Source of the DNA: a bacterium
Lineage (GTDB): Bacteria; Margulisbacteria; Marinamargulisbacteria; JAAEMD01
Length of the DNA stretch: 8,728 nucleotides
Direction: 5' to 3'
Assembly (NCBI GenBank): GCA_024225875.1
Contig: JAAEMD010000138.1
Coordinates: forward strand, 1 to 8,728
Below the pieces are notes generated by a model. The model ran no database searches. It saw only the letters and a list, made by a program, of their open reading frames with translations, and was not told where the DNA came from. The position numbers were made by a program, and so were the translations under genes. This document shows positions 7,009 to 8,728 of the stretch, piece after piece. Numbering within the stretch: position 1 is the first letter of the stretch; every line of letters begins with the position of its first letter.

Positions 7009-7514
7009 TGTCAGTTTCTGGAGTAGGCCCGGGACACATAAACAGCTTCAATCAAACTTCTAACAACCCGGCTGTAAGCAAGCATTTAAAATCACCTCAA
7101 TTTAAAAATATACTGTCTGTTCTGGGCATTAATGCTAAAGACATAATAAGTATTTCTCAAAAAAATGGTGTTCATACAAACACAAGTGTCCAGGAAGTTA
7201 AGTTTCTACAAATTGATAAAAATAAGGCTGAAGTATTAAAAGCACTGGGAATAGAAAACGCAGAGCTTGCTATTGTTCTTTCTGCTGACAATGAAATTTC
7301 TACTATCAGAAAAAGGTTAGAAACTATCAAAGAGTCTGCTTTTAATAAGAAAATATTGCGTAAACTACTAAATTTACTGGGAATCCCGGGAGATGAAAAC
7401 ACTTTTGTTTTCACTGATGAAAACGGTGGGTTATTAGTCATCCAGTCTGCTGTAAGTGAAATACACAGATCTATAGAAGAAGAAGAAGAGGAAAAAGAGG
7501 GAGACGAGGAATAG
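7008..7514 (+). CDS. hypothetical protein with three internal LGI repeats
   Basis: I do not recognise the family. The 168-residue protein has no signal peptide or membrane helix. After a polar N-terminus (~1-28) come three related units: ILSVLGINAKDIISISQKNG (35-54), VLKALGIENAELAIVLSADN (76-95) and KLLNLLGIPGDENTFVFTDENG from K119 to G140. Each unit is a helix ending in LGI, a short polar turn, a hydrophobic β-strand and an Asn/Gly turn; the LGI motifs are spaced 41 and 44 residues apart. The C-terminus is a run of glutamates encoded by GAA/GAG codons. The start overlaps the stop of the 107-residue gene (TAATG), with AAGG 11 bases upstream. An intrinsic terminator lies 20 bp after the stop. 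Confidence 0.7.
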   Translation: MSVSGVGPGHINSFNQTSNNPAVSKHLKSPQFKNILSVLGINAKDIISISQKNGVHTNTSVQEVKFLQIDKNKAEVLKALGIENAELAIVLSADNEISTIRKRLETIKESAFNKKILRKLLNLLGIPGDENTFVFTDENGGLLVIQSAVSEIHRSIEEEEEEKEGDEE

Positions 7515-7534
7515 TAAGCTCCTCAGTAGTAAGT

Positions 7535-7565
7535 AACAGGCACTAAATAAAGCAGCCTGTTTTTT
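7535..7565 (+). terminator. rho-independent terminator of the 6685-7514 gene pair
   Basis: A 7-bp perfect stem AACAGGC (7535-7541) / GCCTGTT (7555-7561) with a 13-base loop runs into a tract of six Ts (7560-7565). It lies 20 bp after the 7514 stop. Read on the minus strand the stem lacks a following T tract, so it serves mainly the plus-strand genes; the convergent HAD gene ends at 7599. Confidence 0.85.
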
Positions 7566-7598
7566 AACATTCAACTGCCAGACATCGGATAATAGATA

Positions 7599-8138
7599 TT
7601 AAATAACGTTCAGCTTACGTAATAAAAAAAGTTCTGTTTCTTTTTGCAGGGCTCTAAAAAAAGAGACCTTTCTATCTAAGGGATCTACAAGTATTGTATA
7701 TGCACGTAACCAGTTACCAAGACAAACATCTGTAAATAACTGATCACCAATAACAACAGTCTTTCTAAAGTCAATGTACTCTTCTCGTGCCAGCTCTTTA
7801 ACACTCCATACAAAGGGCTTCATAGAAAAATACAACCCATAAAGCTCCGTCTGCTCTACTATCTTTTTTAAACGTCTTTTATATTTACTGTTATTTGATA
7901 CCAGAAAAACCCTGTATCCAATATGTTTTAATTTTTCTATCCAGTTTATTTTCTGTAAGGTTAATTTCTTTTCCGTGTATTTTAAAATTGTATTATCTAC
8001 ATCCAGAAAAATCACTCTATAGCCTCTGTTATAAAGCTCTTCCACCTCTATATCTTCAACCGCATCATAAATTTCTGATGGTTTCAGAATAGTTCTCATA
8101 ATAAAAAAATATTCTTCAAACGAAAAAAAAGAGCTCAT
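7599..8138 (-). CDS. yqeG: YqeG-family HAD phosphatase (class IIIA)
   Basis: This is a small HAD-superfamily hydrolase of the YqeG type; related enzymes include phosphatidylglycerophosphate phosphatases, but the substrate here is not shown. HAD motifs are complete: motif I FLDVDNTI with D46 and D48 (nucleophile and general acid), motif II VSNNS with S81, the motif III lysine K107, and motif IV GDQLFTD (131-137). There is no large cap domain, as expected at this length. Family members usually begin a few residues before a xxxLxPxxxxxxxxDI segment, which here starts at M14 (RTILKPSEIYDAVEDI), so the start may be at 8099. The longer start at 8138 has an AAAGGA 12 bases upstream. It converges on the 6685-7514 pair and diverges from tRNA-Leu. 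Confidence 0.85.
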   Translation of the reverse strand: MSSFFSFEEYFFIMRTILKPSEIYDAVEDIEVEELYNRGYRVIFLDVDNTILKYTEKKLTLQKINWIEKLKHIGYRVFLVSNNSKYKRRLKKIVEQTELYGLYFSMKPFVWSVKELAREEYIDFRKTVVIGDQLFTDVCLGNWLRAYTILVDPLDRKVSFFRALQKETELFLLRKLNVI

Positions 8139-8250
8139 TGACTAATTATTTCCTTTATTATTAATTTGTAATTTACAGCTAATATCAAACTCAGATTAAC
8201 TGTAACAGAAAATATTAATGTTATATAGTTTAAAATTCTAACATAAATAA

Positions 8251-8279
8251 TTTACAAGTTTAATTCTCCCTGTTAAAAT
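8251..8279 (+). promoter_or_regulatory. sigma-70-like promoter of tRNA-Leu
   Basis: TTTACA (8251-8256) and TAAAAT (8274-8279) are separated by exactly 17 bp. Transcription would start near 8286, leaving a leader of about 20 bases before the mature tRNA 5' end at 8307. The rest of 8139-8306 is A/T-rich and shows no other gene. Confidence 0.6.
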
Positions 8280-8306
8280 TTATATTCTTTATATTGTATC
8301 CAATAA

Positions 8307-8388
8307 GCGGGAGTGGCGAAATTGGTAGACGCGCTAGACTTAGGATCTAGTGTCGCAAGACGTGGGGGTTCGAGTCCCTTTTCCCGCA
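8307..8388 (+). tRNA. tRNA-Leu(UAG)
   Basis: The 82-base cloverleaf is complete. Acceptor GCGGGAG (8307-8313) pairs with TTCCCGC (8381-8387), with one G-T pair, and the discriminator is A8388. The anticodon stem CTAGA/TCTAG encloses loop CTTAGGA, giving anticodon TAG at 8341-8343, which reads CUN leucine codons. The long variable arm GTC-GCAA-GAC marks a class II tRNA. The T arm carries TTCGAGT. CCA is not encoded; the next bases are ATG. Confidence 0.97.
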
Positions 8389-8390
8389 AT

Positions 8391-8416
8391 GCGCGCTAAG
8401 CGCGTCACGCCTTAGC
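8391..8416 (+). repeat. overlapping GC-rich hairpins just after tRNA-Leu
   Basis: Two mutually exclusive stems share bases. One is CGCGC/GCGCG (8392-8396 with 8400-8404) around a TAA loop. The other is GCTAAG...CTTAGC (8395-8400 with 8411-8416) enclosing GCG/CGC with one bulged C and loop TCA. No T tract follows, so an ordinary intrinsic terminator is unlikely. The tRNA ends only 2 bases upstream. The pair could act in 3'-end processing or be a REP-like extragenic element. Confidence 0.5.
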
Positions 8417-8519
8417 TTCAGCGATGGCGGACAACACTTTTATACATTCACTAACCAAAGCAACTGAAAGCTATGAACGTAAAATATGTAAAGACAGATT
8501 CCCGGGAAAATCGTATTCT

Positions 8520-8728
8520 CTATACAAAGGCCGGTTTGCGGCTGGCCGGGAAGATTTGTCTTGTCAGTGGTATTGTCACGGGTATCGGTATTGGATTGAG
8601 GCTTATGCCGGATTCAGCGGCCTGAACAGCAAGTTTTCGATGAACGTCCGGCGGTACTCTAACCATAAACTTACCACTATAGGATCTGCCAGCAATTGGC
8701 TCCGGAACTGTCTCCCCGGTTGCAGCTA
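8520..8728 (-). pseudogene. HicB-family antitoxin, C-terminal part, probably degraded; runs off the window
   Basis: The minus-strand frame is open from the window edge to a TAG at 8520-8522. Its first 44 codons read as the C-terminal part of a HicB-type antitoxin: a TGETVPEP hinge, then the ribbon-helix-helix segment YSGKFMVRVPPDVHRKLAVQ and ESGISLN ending at 8595. HicB antitoxins neutralise the mRNA-cleaving HicA toxin and bind their own promoter through this domain. After SLN the family normally continues Q-[YFW]-[IV]; here the frame gives PIPIPVTIPL instead, while deleting one C would restore N-Q-Y followed quickly by a stop. This suggests a frameshifted or truncated copy. GC is ~50% against ~33% in neighbouring genes. 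The N-terminus, and any hicA, would lie beyond 8728. Confidence 0.6.

Noticed and set aside
7477..7512. GAA/GAG-rich purine tract as a possible microsatellite
   Set aside because: It encodes the glutamate-rich C-terminus in frame with mixed codons; no perfect repeat longer than four units.
8473..8625. Plus-strand 50-codon frame reading GKICLVSGIVTGIGIG, like the dinucleotide loop of a short-chain dehydrogenase
   Set aside because: It ends after 50 codons, lacks the rest of the fold and lies antisense to the HicB remnant; the resemblance is limited to one glycine-rich stretch.
8424..8728. Plus-strand frame open from ATG 8424 to the window edge (101 codons)
   Set aside because: It lacks a ribosome site and recognisable motifs, and is antisense to the HicB frame, which matches a known family; probably a shadow frame in GC-richer DNA.

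Overview
The window comes from a low-GC bacterium: most of it reads at roughly 30-35% GC, and the last ~340 bases rise to about 50%. Gene content (a KtrAB-type K+ transporter, a TyrR-independent AroF-type DAHP synthase, Dtd, a Trm112-like zinc ribbon, a lipoprotein with a loose lipobox, a YqeG-type HAD phosphatase) and several genes with no clear Shine-Dalgarno sequence would fit a spirochaete or a related low-GC lineage. No gene here proves the taxonomy, so this is an inference.

Layout. (1) 1-240: non-coding leader with a possible 20-codon tail of an upstream gene and the first copy of a 29-bp direct repeat. (2) 241-5107, plus strand: a tightly packed cluster of ktrB, ktrA, a membrane-anchored PAS protein with no output domain, aroF (DAHP synthase), then after a 65-bp gap dtd and a tiny CxxC zinc-ribbon gene. 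The first four genes are separated by 5 bp or overlap, so they are probably cotranscribed. (3) 5104-6366, minus strand: a 420-residue predicted lipoprotein whose stop overlaps the zinc-ribbon gene tail to tail; a 40-codon minus-strand frame is coupled to its start. (4) 6367-6684: a 318-bp spacer with the second copy of the direct repeat and a promoter. (5) 6685-7514, plus strand: two unrecognised, translationally coupled genes ending in an intrinsic terminator (7535-7565); the second encodes three internal LGI repeats. (6) 7599-8138, minus strand: YqeG-family HAD phosphatase. (7) 8307-8388, plus strand: tRNA-Leu(UAG) with its own promoter. (8) 8389-8728: composition shifts abruptly; overlapping GC-rich hairpins lie just after the tRNA, and the minus strand carries the C-terminal part of a HicB-type antitoxin that loses its family ending after the conserved SLN.

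How the genes fit together. KtrB (channel) and KtrA (nucleotide-binding gate) form a K+ uptake system; the PAS protein encoded next could sense something at the same membrane, but has no kinase or cyclase domain to pass a signal on. AroF starts aromatic biosynthesis, and Dtd clears D-aminoacyl-tRNAs. The most unusual parts are the PAS protein in the Ktr operon, the triple-repeat protein, the dispersed 29-bp repeat, and the island-like boundary at tRNA-Leu. No complete new defence or mobile system is visible in the window.
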